A stretch of DNA of 64,000 bases. It comes from a bacterium. Lineage in GTDB: Bacteria; Verrucomicrobiota; Verrucomicrobiia; Limisphaerales; J093. The position numbers and the translations under genes were made by a program. Below, one piece after another: positions 29,466 to 37,867 of the stretch (positions are counted from its first letter, which is position 1; each line of letters begins with the position of its first letter). The DNA is taken from assembly GCA_021780105.1 (NCBI GenBank), contig JAJXZJ010000021.1, positions 1 through 64,000 on the forward strand. Reading direction: 5' to 3'. The notes beneath the pieces are model-generated. The model worked only from the letters and a program-made list of their open reading frames with translations, was not told the origin of the DNA and ran no database searches.

Positions 29466-30869
29466 TCACGCCAGCGCCTTGCGCCAGCGGGCCAGTTGCC
29501 GTTGCACTTCCCTGGTCCCCGGCGCGCCGGGGAGCGTGCGCCGTGCCATCGCCTTTTCCAGATCAAACACCTCCAGCGCGTCGGCCTCGAACGCCGGGTC
29601 CGCGCCGCGCAACTCCTCAAGCGAAAGCTGGTCAAGCGGTTTGCCGAGTTTCTCCGCCAGCCCCACGACCGCGCCGACGACGTGGTGCGCCTGCCGGAAG
29701 GCCATGCCGCGCCGCACGAGGTAGTCCGCCAGGTCCGTGGCCAGCAGCAAGGGATCGCGCGCCGCGGCGGCGCAGGCCGCGGCGTTGACGCTGGTGTGCG
29801 CGAGCATCGCCGCCATGAGCCGGACACAGGCGCGTGCGGTGTCGGCCGTGTCGAAGAGCCGTTCCTTGTCCTCCTGCAAATCGCGGTTGTAGGTCATCGG
29901 CAGGCCTTTCAATAGCGTGAGCAAGGCGACGAGGTTGCCGATGACGCGGGCCGATTTGCCCCGCGTCAGCTCGGCCACGTCGGGATTTTTCTTCTGCGGC
30001 ATGAGCGACGAGCCGGTGGTGTAGGCGTCGGCGATGCGGATGAAGTTGAATTCGCTGCCGGCCCAGAGGATCACGTCCTCAGCCAGCCGGCTCAGGTGGA
30101 CAGCGATCAACGCGGCGGCGGCACAAAATTCGACGGCGAAATCCCGGTCGCTCACCGCATCCATGGAATTTTGCGAGACGAGCGGTCTGCCCCTGGCGTC
30201 CACGAACCCGAGTTGCCGGGCGACGAATTCGCGGTCCAGCGGCAGCGTGCTGCCGGCGAGCGCGCCGGCGCCGAGCGGACAGACGTTGGCGCGGCGGGCG
30301 GCGTCCGCCAGCCGGCCGTGGTCGCGATCGAGCATTTCGACGTAGGCCAGCAGGTGGTGCGCGAAATAAACCGGCTGGGCGCGTTGGAGATGCGTGTAGC
30401 CGGGGAGGATGACACCGGTGTGGGCCGCGCCGAGTTCGACCAAGGCGCGCTGAAGGACACGGAGTTCCGCGGATAGGGCCGCGCTTTCGTCGCGAAGCCA
30501 GAGGCGGACATCGAGAGCCACCTGGTCGTTGCGCGAGCGGCCGGTGTGGAGCTTCGCGCCGGCCGGGACACGGCGGGTCAGCTCGGCCTCAATGTTCATG
30601 TGGACGTCCTCCAGCTCCGGTTTCCACGCGAACTTGCCGGCCTCGATCTCGGCGCTGATCTCTTCCAACCCGCGCACGATGGCGTTGGCCTCGGTTTTCG
30701 TGAGCAATCCGACCTGCTGAAGCATCCGGGCGTGGGCGATGGAACCGGTGAGGTCGTATCTCCAGAGGCGCCAGTCGAAGGAAATGGATTCGGAAAACGC
30801 CGCGACGTCGGCGGCCGGGCCGCTGGCGAACCGGCCGGAGCGCGAGACGGGAGAGAATTTCTGGCTCAT
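29466..30869 (-). CDS. argH: Argininosuccinate lyase
   Basis: From the ATG of MSQKFSPVSRSGRF the protein is 467 aa, the usual length. It splits argininosuccinate into arginine and fumarate, the last step of arginine synthesis. Hallmarks are EDVHMNIEAELTRRVPAGAKLHTGRSRNDQ, the substrate-loop signature GSSLMPQKKNPDVAELTRGK near residue 280 and the HTGVILPGYTHLQRAQP stretch. It is a cytoplasmic tetramer by family. Its 5' region contains a terminator-like hairpin about 70 nt before the start codon, described separately. Confidence 0.96.
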   Translation of the reverse strand: MSQKFSPVSRSGRFASGPAADVAAFSESISFDWRLWRYDLTGSIAHARMLQQVGLLTKTEANAIVRGLEEISAEIEAGKFAWKPELEDVHMNIEAELTRRVPAGAKLHTGRSRNDQVALDVRLWLRDESAALSAELRVLQRALVELGAAHTGVILPGYTHLQRAQPVYFAHHLLAYVEMLDRDHGRLADAARRANVCPLGAGALAGSTLPLDREFVARQLGFVDARGRPLVSQNSMDAVSDRDFAVEFCAAAALIAVHLSRLAEDVILWAGSEFNFIRIADAYTTGSSLMPQKKNPDVAELTRGKSARVIGNLVALLTLLKGLPMTYNRDLQEDKERLFDTADTARACVRLMAAMLAHTSVNAAACAAAARDPLLLATDLADYLVRRGMAFRQAHHVVGAVVGLAEKLGKPLDQLSLEELRGADPAFEADALEVFDLEKAMARRTLPGAPGTREVQRQLARWRKALA

Positions 30870-31268
30870 CTTGACCGACCGAATGTGCCGGGCAAGCGCC
30901 GAAAAGTCACGTCGGAAAGGTCGCCCCGTCAGGGCAAAAAAAGTGGCGGGCCGGACAACCAACAAACCGGCCCGCCTTCCGCTGGTCCCAACCACCGGAG
31001 TTTATCCGCGTCTCCCTGACCTCACACACATGGCGCAGAAATCATCGGGTTCCCCATCGCGGCTCAAACACGGTAAAAAGAACATGCGAACACCCTGAAA
31101 AACAGCAGGCGCAGTGCCAGCTTTTGCCGCACTTCGGAAAAACCACTGGCAGAATCAAGTTTTTTGGCAGGACTGGCGGCGGCGTTCCATCCGGCCCGCC
31201 GGCTAACAAATGGTTCGACGTGCGGGTTTTGGCTGCAAACGCAAACGTCACGGGGTATTTTGCCGCCG
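30870..31268. other. Divergent argH / copA intergenic region
   Basis: This 399-nt region separates the divergent argH and copper-ATPase genes. It holds the argH-side hairpin at 30936-30976 and, on the minus strand just before it, a 9-codon ORF with three arginine codons. The longer ORFs here (minus 69 and 86 aa, plus 91 aa) are not credible genes. No tandem repeat or known riboswitch was recognised. Confidence 0.55.
30936..30976 (-). terminator. Rho-independent terminator upstream of argH
   Basis: GGCGGGCCGG-N12-CCGGCCCGCC is a perfect 10-bp stem. On the minus strand it is followed by ACTTTTTTTG. It reads toward argH and ends about 65 nt before the argH start, so it either ends a short leader or small RNA or acts as an attenuator. 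On the plus strand no T-run follows. Confidence 0.75.
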
Positions 31269-33569
31269 ATGTCTGTGCCGACCGCCAACTCCGCCGGCCT
31301 GATGGCGTTGTCCATCAAAGGCATGACCTGTCAGGGCTGCGTGCGCCGCGCCACCGACGCCATTCAAGGTGTCGCCGGTGTCGCGAGCGCCACGGTTGAA
31401 CTGTCGCCCGGTCGCGCCGCCGTGCGCTGGCAACCGGGCGCGATGCCGGACGCCGCCGCCGTCACCACCGCCGTCCAGCAGGCCGGTTTCAAAGCGAAAC
31501 TCGTCGCCGCCGCGGCCGACGACGCCTGTTCCTGCCATTCGTCCCAGACCGGGGCCGGCTGGTCGCTGCTGGAAGGCTGGCGGTTCAACGTGGTTTTCGG
31601 CGGCACGGTCACGGTTGCCTTGATGCTCGGCGAATGGGGCTTCGGCCTGGGCATGACGCGATGGTATCACTGGCTTGCGTTCGCGCTGACGCTGCCGGTG
31701 CAAGTAGTTTGCGGCGCGCGCTTTTACCGTGGCGCGTGGAACCAGCTCCGCGTGGGCGCCTCGAACATGGACACCCTCGTGTCGCTCGGCTCCACCACGG
31801 CGTTTGCCTACAGCGCGTGGGGGCTGTTCGCCGGCTGGACCACGCACCTCTACTTCATGGAAGCGGCCGCGATCATCACGCTGATCAGCACCGGCCACTG
31901 GGTGGAGGCCAAGGCTACCGAGCGCGCTGCCAGCTCGCTGCGTGCCTTGTTGGATCTGGCGCCACCCACCGCCCGTCGGCTCGACGCCGCCAGCGTGGAA
32001 ATGGAAGTTCCTGTCGCGCAACTCATCGTGAACGACCGCATCGCGCTCCGACCGGGCGACCGTGTGCCGACCGACGGTGAAGTCCTCGAAGGCCAGTCGG
32101 CGTTGGACGAAGCCATGCTCACCGGCGAATCGCTGCCGGTGGAGAAAACGCCCGGCGCGAAACTCTATGCCGGCACCGTGAATCAAAACGGCCGGCTGGT
32201 GGCGCGCGTCACCGCCACCGGCGAAGCCACGGCGCTGGCGCACATCATCGCCGTCGTCCAGCGCGCCCAGAACAGCCGCGCCGCCATCCAGAAACTGGGC
32301 GACCGCATCAGCAGCGTCTTCGTGCCCGTCGTGGTGCTGGTGGCACTGGCGACCGCTTTCTGGTGGGGTCTGGCGCCGGCTTCGGCGCGGGCTGTCAGCG
32401 CGGCGTTGCAGCCGTGGCTGTGGCCGGCGGTGGTACCCGCCACGCCGCTGGCGGCGGCGTTCATCCAGGCGGCGGCGATCTTGATCGTCGCCTGCCCGTG
32501 CGCGATGGGGCTGGCCACGCCGGCCGCGATCATGGCCGGCACGAACGCCGCCGCGCGCCGGGGAATCCTGATCCGCGACGCCGGCGCGTTGGAAAAAAGC
32601 GGCCGCATTACCGCCGTTGTCTTCGACAAAACCGGCACGCTGACGCAGGGAACGATCTCCGTAGCTGCCCAGCGCGACCTGCGTTCTGCCGCGAATTCGC
32701 AACCCACGATTGAAGCCCTCGCCGCCGCGCTCGCCGCGCCGTCGAATCACCCGTTGAGCCGCGCCATCGCACAAAATCAGCCCGCCACCGGCAAAACTGA
32801 GAAGACAACCGCCGCGCCGGCGGTGACGGAATGGCAGGAAATTCGCGGTCGCGGTGTGGAGGCAGGGTTCAATGGCACCACGCTGCGACTGGGTTCGTTG
32901 AGCTGGCTCGGCGAAGGCGGCGTGGCACTGGAAGCCGCCGGGCCGTTCCTCGCCGAATGGGTGACGCAGGGCGCCACGGTGCTGGGACTGGCGGCCGACC
33001 GGCAGTTGCTTGGCCTGTTCGCCTTGCGCGACACGCTGAAACCGAATTCGGCGGCGGTCGTGGCCCGGCTGACGCGCGCCGGCAAGGCGGTTTACCTCGT
33101 CACCGGCGACCAAACCGCCGTGGCGACGGCAATTGCCGGGTCCGTCGGCATTCCAGCCGCAAACGTTCTGGCGGAAATCCGGCCGGAGCAAAAGGCGGAC
33201 ATTGTGCGGCAGCTCCAGGAACGCGGCCAGCGGATTGCCTTCGTCGGCGACGGCATCAACGACGCGCCGGCGTTGGCGCAGGCGGATTTGGGCATTGCCG
33301 TCAGCCGCGCGAGTGACGTGGCGCGCGAGGCGGCGGACATCATTTTGCTGCGGTCGGACATCGAGGCGATTCCGGAGGCGCTGGGCCTGGCGCAGGCGAC
33401 GTTGCGGACGATCCGGCAGAATTTGTTCTGGGCGTTTTTCTACAACGCAGCGGCGGTGCCACTGGCTGCGCTGGGTTTTCTCAGTCCGGTGTTGAGCGCC
33501 GCGGCGATGGGATTTTCCGACCTCCTCGTCATCGGCAACGCCCTGCGGCTGCGCCGGTGGCGGTCATGA
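31269..33569 (+). CDS. copA: Copper-type P1B-ATPase (heavy metal translocating)
   Basis: From the ATG of MSVPTANSAGLMALSIKG this is 766 aa. One N-terminal HMA domain carries the metal-binding SIKGMTCQGCVRR, then a CSCH cluster. The core contains VACPCAMGLATP (transport CPC motif), VFDKTGTLTQG (phosphorylated Asp), GDGINDAPALAQAD and an HP pair in SNHPLSRAI. About eight membrane helices are expected, and the family exports Cu(I) from the cytoplasm. The symbol follows family convention; the actual metal is inferred from the CPC and CxxC motifs. It converges with the DUF2892 gene. Confidence 0.92.
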   Translation: MSVPTANSAGLMALSIKGMTCQGCVRRATDAIQGVAGVASATVELSPGRAAVRWQPGAMPDAAAVTTAVQQAGFKAKLVAAAADDACSCHSSQTGAGWSLLEGWRFNVVFGGTVTVALMLGEWGFGLGMTRWYHWLAFALTLPVQVVCGARFYRGAWNQLRVGASNMDTLVSLGSTTAFAYSAWGLFAGWTTHLYFMEAAAIITLISTGHWVEAKATERAASSLRALLDLAPPTARRLDAASVEMEVPVAQLIVNDRIALRPGDRVPTDGEVLEGQSALDEAMLTGESLPVEKTPGAKLYAGTVNQNGRLVARVTATGEATALAHIIAVVQRAQNSRAAIQKLGDRISSVFVPVVVLVALATAFWWGLAPASARAVSAALQPWLWPAVVPATPLAAAFIQAAAILIVACPCAMGLATPAAIMAGTNAAARRGILIRDAGALEKSGRITAVVFDKTGTLTQGTISVAAQRDLRSAANSQPTIEALAAALAAPSNHPLSRAIAQNQPATGKTEKTTAAPAVTEWQEIRGRGVEAGFNGTTLRLGSLSWLGEGGVALEAAGPFLAEWVTQGATVLGLAADRQLLGLFALRDTLKPNSAAVVARLTRAGKAVYLVTGDQTAVATAIAGSVGIPAANVLAEIRPEQKADIVRQLQERGQRIAFVGDGINDAPALAQADLGIAVSRASDVAREAADIILLRSDIEAIPEALGLAQATLRTIRQNLFWAFFYNAAAVPLAALGFLSPVLSAAAMGFSDLLVIGNALRLRRWRS

Positions 33570-33584
33570 TGGCGGACGGCAGGT

Positions 33585-33812
33585 TCAGGACACGGACGAA
33601 GAACTGCAGCAGCACGCGCCGCCGGCTTTGCCGACGCCGAGTTTGCGGAGGATGTTTTCCGCCGGGCAAAAGCCGGTGAAGGCCGACTGGATGAGGTTGA
33701 GTCCGACGAAGACGCCCAACAGCAACCACCACTCGCTGACAAAGTGCCCCAAGGCGACGCTGATGAGCATCATGCAACCGGCGAGAATGCGGATGACGTT
33801 TTCCATTTTCAT
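33585..33812 (-). CDS. DUF2892-type small membrane protein
   Basis: This 75-aa protein, started at the ATG of MKMENVIRILAG, matches the YgaP C-terminal/DUF2892 pattern of two membrane helices: MENVIRILAGCMMLISVALG, then WWLLLGVFVGLNLIQSAFTGFCPAENILRKLG. The FCPAENILRKLGV motif is characteristic. An unusual CCCSSSSVS tail with three adjacent cysteines follows, possibly binding metal or thiol. It is last in the minus-strand redox block and has a TGTAACCTTT-like promoter just upstream. In YgaP the same helices are fused to a rhodanese, which fits the rhodanese-bearing neighbour. Confidence 0.78.
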   Translation of the reverse strand: MKMENVIRILAGCMMLISVALGHFVSEWWLLLGVFVGLNLIQSAFTGFCPAENILRKLGVGKAGGACCCSSSSVS

Positions 33813-33839
33813 ACGTTCACAATACTTCAATGCCGACAG

Positions 33840-33865
33840 AGAGACAGCAGCGGGAGAAAGGTTAC
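33840..33865 (-). promoter_or_regulatory. Putative ECF-type promoter, site C (DUF2892 gene)
   Basis: On the minus strand GTAACC (33865-33860) is followed by TTT, then after 16 nt in total by CTCT (33843-33840). The start codon at 33812 is about 28 nt further. The same pattern occurs upstream of the zf-HC2 gene and of tusA. Confidence 0.45.
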
Positions 33866-33897
33866 AATTTGCAGTCGGACAAATGCCGGAAATCAGT

Positions 33898-34443
33898 TCA
33901 CCTGGAGGTCAGGTTCGCCGGCGGCGGGTTCGTGCCGGCGAGTGCTTCCAACCGGCGTTGCAGCATGTCCGCGTCCTGAAAGCCGACGAGGTGGTCCACC
34001 AGCTTGCCGTCCTGGAAGAGAAGCAGCGTTGGAATCGCCTGAATGTCGAAGCGCCGGGCCAGCGCGGCCGCCTCGTCCAGGTTGATTTTGACAAACTTGA
34101 CCCGGCCGACGAACTGGCCGCCCAGCCTGTCCACCACGGGTGACAAAGCCCGGCACGGCCCGCACCAAGTGGCGTAAAAATCCACCAACACGGGCGTTTT
34201 GGATTGCGTGACCTGGGCGTCGAACTGGTCGGGGCTGATGCGCTGGACGTTGGCCGAGGAGGCGTTCATGGCCGCGGAACTGGTTCCGCCGGACATAAGG
34301 TAAAGCATGAGGCCCATCGCCGCGCCAAAGAATGCGCCGCGCCGCCACGAGGCCGTGAGCGGGCACGTGCCGGAGGAGCATCTGCCGAAGTAACCGATCA
34401 GCGCCCCCGCGCCGCCGCCGATGAGCAAGTGGAGAAGAAGCAT
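33898..34443 (-). CDS. DUF6132-like membrane segment fused to thioredoxin
   Basis: This 181-aa protein joins two modules. Residues about 1-55 look like a DUF6132-type membrane segment: LLIGGGAGALIGYFGRCSSGTCPLTASWRRGAFFGAAMG, with its two conserved cysteines, CSSGTC, between glycine-rich helices. Residues about 70-175 are a thioredoxin domain with the active site YATWCGPCRAL and the cis-proline loop IQAIPTLLLF. The thioredoxin would sit on one face of the membrane next to a membrane-embedded CxxxxC pair. It lies between the CoA-disulfide-reductase gene and the DUF2892 gene on the same strand. Confidence 0.85.
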   Translation of the reverse strand: MLLLHLLIGGGAGALIGYFGRCSSGTCPLTASWRRGAFFGAAMGLMLYLMSGGTSSAAMNASSANVQRISPDQFDAQVTQSKTPVLVDFYATWCGPCRALSPVVDRLGGQFVGRVKFVKINLDEAAALARRFDIQAIPTLLLFQDGKLVDHLVGFQDADMLQRRLEALAGTNPPPANLTSR

Positions 34444-34491
34444 GGTCGTGTCGCGATGACCCGCGCTGGCAGGCGGCCTTGGACCGGCGCG

Positions 34492-36156
34492 TCAGGGCGT
34501 CGGCAGCCTGGCCGGCGAGCGCGGGTCCACGCTGGCCCGGATGCCGCCGGTCAGGGATTGCACGCGCCAGCCGCGCTGGGCGAGCACGCGAGCCGCAAAA
34601 TAGGCGGTTTTGCCCAGCGCGCACACGGTGACCACCGGGCGCTGCGGATCAAGTTCGCTGGCGCGGGCGCGCAGTTCCGCCAGTGGAATGTTGATGACCC
34701 CGTCGCGCGGCAGCGGATGCTGCTTGACCAGCGCCGGCGGACGCACGTCGAGCACTTGCACGGCATGGTCATCGGGGAGTTGGTCCACCGGATCCACCAG
34801 GCCGTCGCGCGTGTTGGTGGCGGCGAAGCCGGCGAGGTTGACGATGTCCTTGGCCGCGCCGAACGGCGGGGCGTAGGCCAGTTCAAGCTGGGCAAGATCG
34901 TCAATCGTCAGTTCACCGGCGATGGCCGTGGCGAGCACGTCAAGGCGTTTGTCCACGCCGACAAAGCCGGTGGCCTGGGCACCGAGCACGCGGCCGGAAT
35001 CCGGTTCCCACAGCAGCTTGAGCATGATTGGCTTCGCGCCGGGGTAGTAGCCCGCGTGGTGGTTGTCGTTGACAGTGACGGTGCGGTAAGGACGGCCGGC
35101 GGCGCGCAGCCGTTTTTCCGACCATCCGGTGAGACCGGCGGCAACATCGAAGACGCGGACAATGGAGGTGCCGATGACGCCGGGGAACGGTTTGGTGCGC
35201 TCCGGATGGAAAATGTGATCGGCGACCAGGCGACCCTGGCGATTCGCGGGTCCGCCAAGCGGCACGGCGCACGGTTCGCCGGTGAGACGATCCGCCACCT
35301 CCACCGCGTCGCCTGCCGCGTAGATGTCCGGGTCGGAGGTCTGCATGAAGGCGTTGACGCGGATGTGCCCGCGGGCACCGAGCGCCAGTCCTGCGGCGCG
35401 CGCCAGAGCCGTGTCCGGCTGCACGCCCAGCGCCAGCACCACCAGTTCAGACGGAACGGTCCGGCCAGACTGAAGGCGGCACGTCAATTCCGCCCCGCCG
35501 GTAAAGCCCGCGATGCCGTCGCCGAGGATCAATTTGACGCCGTGCCGGCGCAGTTCGTCCTCCACGAGCAGGGACATCGGGCGGTCCAACGGGGGCAGAA
35601 CCTGGGCTTGCAGTTCAACCAGCGTGACGGTCTTGCCCAGCCGCACAAATTGCTCGGCCATTTCCAGGCCGATGTAGCCGGCACCGATGACCGCCACGCG
35701 TTGCGCGGAGCCGGCCGCGGCCTTGATGCGGTCCATGTCCGGCAACGACCGCAGGGTGAAGATGCGCTCGTCATCCACGCCGGGCAGGGCCGGCCGGATG
35801 GGTTTGGCGCCGGGGGCGAGCACCAGCTTGTCGTAGGGGAGCCACGTTTCCGTGCCGCTGTCGAGCGCGCGGACCTGGACGCGGTGGCCGGCGCGGTCAA
35901 CCGCGACCGCCTCGGTGTTGGGATGCACGTCCAACGCGAGCATGGACTTGAGCGTTTGCGGCGTTTGCACCGCGAGCGCGGCACGCTGGGTGATTTCGCC
36001 GCCAATGAAGTATGGCAGGCCGCAGTTGGCGAAGGAAACGTCGGGACCGCGTTCGACGAGGGTGATGTGGGCGGACTCGGACAGGCGGCGGGCGCGCGCG
36101 GCGGCGGAAGCGCCGGCGGCGACACCGCCCACGACAACGATACGGAGCGGGTTCAT
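34492..36156 (-). CDS. CoA-disulfide reductase / rhodanese fusion
   Basis: From the ATG of MNPLRIVVVGGVAAGASAAA this is 554 aa. The first ~440 residues are an FAD/NAD(P)-dependent disulfide oxidoreductase of the CoA-disulfide-reductase type, with one catalytic Cys in SFANCGLPYFIGG instead of a CxxxxC pair. A C-terminal rhodanese domain has an active-site Cys in VVTVCALGKTAY. Such fusions reduce CoA-disulfide, polysulfide or persulfide and shuttle sulfane sulfur. Its start codon overlaps the stop of the zf-HC2 gene as ATGA, so translation is coupled. This is the enzymatic core of the 33.6-36.5 kb operon. Confidence 0.9.
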   Translation of the reverse strand: MNPLRIVVVGGVAAGASAAARARRLSESAHITLVERGPDVSFANCGLPYFIGGEITQRAALAVQTPQTLKSMLALDVHPNTEAVAVDRAGHRVQVRALDSGTETWLPYDKLVLAPGAKPIRPALPGVDDERIFTLRSLPDMDRIKAAAGSAQRVAVIGAGYIGLEMAEQFVRLGKTVTLVELQAQVLPPLDRPMSLLVEDELRRHGVKLILGDGIAGFTGGAELTCRLQSGRTVPSELVVLALGVQPDTALARAAGLALGARGHIRVNAFMQTSDPDIYAAGDAVEVADRLTGEPCAVPLGGPANRQGRLVADHIFHPERTKPFPGVIGTSIVRVFDVAAGLTGWSEKRLRAAGRPYRTVTVNDNHHAGYYPGAKPIMLKLLWEPDSGRVLGAQATGFVGVDKRLDVLATAIAGELTIDDLAQLELAYAPPFGAAKDIVNLAGFAATNTRDGLVDPVDQLPDDHAVQVLDVRPPALVKQHPLPRDGVINIPLAELRARASELDPQRPVVTVCALGKTAYFAARVLAQRGWRVQSLTGGIRASVDPRSPARLPTP

Positions 36157-36410
36157 TTCTCGGCGGGGACGCAGGGGTGGGTTTCGTTCCAACGCTGGCG
36201 CAGCGCCTGGTGAAGCCGCTGGCGAAAATTCACCGGCAAGTCATAGGGTTGGCCCGCCTTGTAGAGCGTGATGGTCTTGCGGATGTTATCCACGACCACC
36301 TGGCAGGGATTGCACCCGGCAAGATGCTTTTCGAACTCCTCGCAGATGCCGGGATCCACCGTGCCATCCACGTATTCGTTCATCGCTGCCAGCAGTTCTT
36401 CGCACTTCAT
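36153..36410 (-). CDS. zf-HC2 anti-sigma-like protein
   Basis: Started at the ATG of MKCEELLAAMNEYVDGT, this is 85 aa. It has the zinc-binding H-x3-C-x2-C motif (HLAGCNPC) of ZAS-type anti-sigma factors, with the usual preceding helix. Unlike membrane anti-sigmas it has no transmembrane segment, so it would act in the cytoplasm, as for redox-sensing ZAS proteins. The 4-nt ATGA overlap couples it to the CoA-disulfide-reductase gene. The only sigma factor in the window, an ECF protein, lies 10 kb away, so the pairing is inference. Confidence 0.8.
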   Translation of the reverse strand: MKCEELLAAMNEYVDGTVDPGICEEFEKHLAGCNPCQVVVDNIRKTITLYKAGQPYDLPVNFRQRLHQALRQRWNETHPCVPAEK

Positions 36411-36430
36411 ATTGTTTTCACCGTGTAAAA

Positions 36431-36457
36431 AGAGCCGGCACCGGCCCAAAAGGTTAC
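36431..36457 (-). promoter_or_regulatory. Putative ECF-type promoter, site B (zf-HC2 operon)
   Basis: On the minus strand TGTAACC followed by TTTT is followed 17 nt after the hexamer (36457-36452) by CTCT (36434-36431). The start codon is at 36410, so the leader would be short. Confidence 0.5.
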
Positions 36458-36484
36458 AAACCAAATGCGGCCGGCGACCGGGGG

Positions 36485-37774
36485 TCAGACCCCTTCGCCG
36501 AACAGATTCGCCAGCCGCGCGGCCAGTTTACGGCGGGCCACGGCGTAGGAAAAGTATTTCAGCCCAAGGTCGTAGTTGGTCCCGGCCCAATCCTCCCGCA
36601 AGTCCCGGTTCATCAGCAGCTCGCGGGTTTGCTCCACGGCGGCGCGCGTCACCAGTTGCTCGATTTCCACCGTCTTGAACCCCAGCGGGTCAATGTCGCG
36701 GGCATAGACGGCGTAGGTGTTGACGACCACCGGCTTGCGGAAATAGATCGCTTCGAGGAAGGCGTTGCCGAAGCCCTCGTAATGGCTGGGATACGTGACC
36801 AGATCCGCGTGCGGATACACGTCGAACAAGGTGTAGAGCTTGCGGCCGGCCGCGTCCACGCCGCGGGTTTCGGCCACGCGGTCGGCGATGAACCGCACGT
36901 CAATCTTCGCGTCCTCGATGCGGTCGCGGAGCATTTGCAGGTAGGCGCTGCCCTCGTCGCCGGCGGGGTGCGAGATCACGAGTTTGGCGCGCGGGTCGTT
37001 CAGGCGGCGGACCAACTCGATGGCGTGTTCGATACCCTTCCGCGCCACGACGCGGGTGGGTTGCAGGATGAACCAGTCGTCGTCGCGCAGGCCGATCTCG
37101 CGGCGCAGGTCTGCGTTGTATTGGTCCAGCGCCGGCGGGGGCGTTTCAAAATCCAGCACGTTGGGAATGATCTGCGAAGGAATACCGAGGCGGCGGGCGA
37201 GTTCCTTTTGGGCCATCGAGTTGATGACCACGTGTTCCATTCCGTAGAGCAGCGGCGGAAAGGCGGCTTGCAGGTAGTCGTTGACGGCGTTGAGCGTGAA
37301 CCGCTCGCGTTCCCACGCAAAGTCGTGGTGATGGGCGATGACCGGCAGCGTGGTTTCGGCGATCACCTCCGTCATGGCCAACCCCAGCGGGACATGCATG
37401 GGAATGGCCAGGATGTTTTCCGGAACGAGCACCTCGATGCCAAACATTTCGATGAAGCGATACAGCTCGTCCTTGAGCCGCTCCTTGAGGGATTGAACCT
37501 GGTTGGTCACCGACCGCGACCGCACCGGCACGCCGAAAATCCGGCGTTGCACGTCGAGCACCTCGGGGTGATTGAACGAGGCGAGCGGCGCGCTGTGGCT
37601 CGTCTCCGGCGGCGTGTCCAGCAGGCCGCCCATCCAATAACAAGAATGCCCCAGGCTCGCGAACACATGCGCCCATTTCCGGGCCTCCAGCGTCACGCCG
37701 TCCGTGCCGTGAAAGCGGGTGGAAATAAAACCGATGCGTTTGGGGGAGCCGGTGGAAAGAAAGCATACATTCAC
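36485..37774 (-). CDS. Family-4-type glycosyltransferase
   Basis: This 429-aa protein has the GT-B layout. The N-terminal domain opens with RIGFISTRFHGTDGVTLEARKWAHVF, and its HHHDFAWERERF echoes the HHHDWWF of the other GT4 gene. The C-terminal domain reads LQPTRVVARKGIEHAIELV, then YPSHYEGFGNAFLEAIYFRKPVVV, the classic donor-binding EGFGNAFLEA. Translation appears to start at a GTG. It is divergent from the GH13_18 phosphorylase across only 93 nt. It could also lead the downstream redox operon, but the promoter-like site before the zf-HC2 gene argues for separate units. Confidence 0.82.
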   Translation of the reverse strand: MNVCFLSTGSPKRIGFISTRFHGTDGVTLEARKWAHVFASLGHSCYWMGGLLDTPPETSHSAPLASFNHPEVLDVQRRIFGVPVRSRSVTNQVQSLKERLKDELYRFIEMFGIEVLVPENILAIPMHVPLGLAMTEVIAETTLPVIAHHHDFAWERERFTLNAVNDYLQAAFPPLLYGMEHVVINSMAQKELARRLGIPSQIIPNVLDFETPPPALDQYNADLRREIGLRDDDWFILQPTRVVARKGIEHAIELVRRLNDPRAKLVISHPAGDEGSAYLQMLRDRIEDAKIDVRFIADRVAETRGVDAAGRKLYTLFDVYPHADLVTYPSHYEGFGNAFLEAIYFRKPVVVNTYAVYARDIDPLGFKTVEIEQLVTRAAVEQTRELLMNRDLREDWAGTNYDLGLKYFSYAVARRKLAARLANLFGEGV

Positions 37775-37867
37775 GTCGCCAGTTTATTGAGAATCGCCCT
37801 CTGCACAACCGGCGCGTCGCCAAAACTTCCAGGTGGCAAAGGCCCGGCCGTGGCGGAGAATGACCTC

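Noticed and set aside
30945-31031. Possible small SRP RNA (TCAGG and CGGAAGG fragments)
   Set aside because: The motifs are not in the order or spacing of the SRP RNA tetraloop helix.
36629-37867. Upstream part of the 984-aa plus-strand ORF
   Set aside because: It lies antisense to the GT4 gene; the GH13_18 protein starts at MPLGTSELL.
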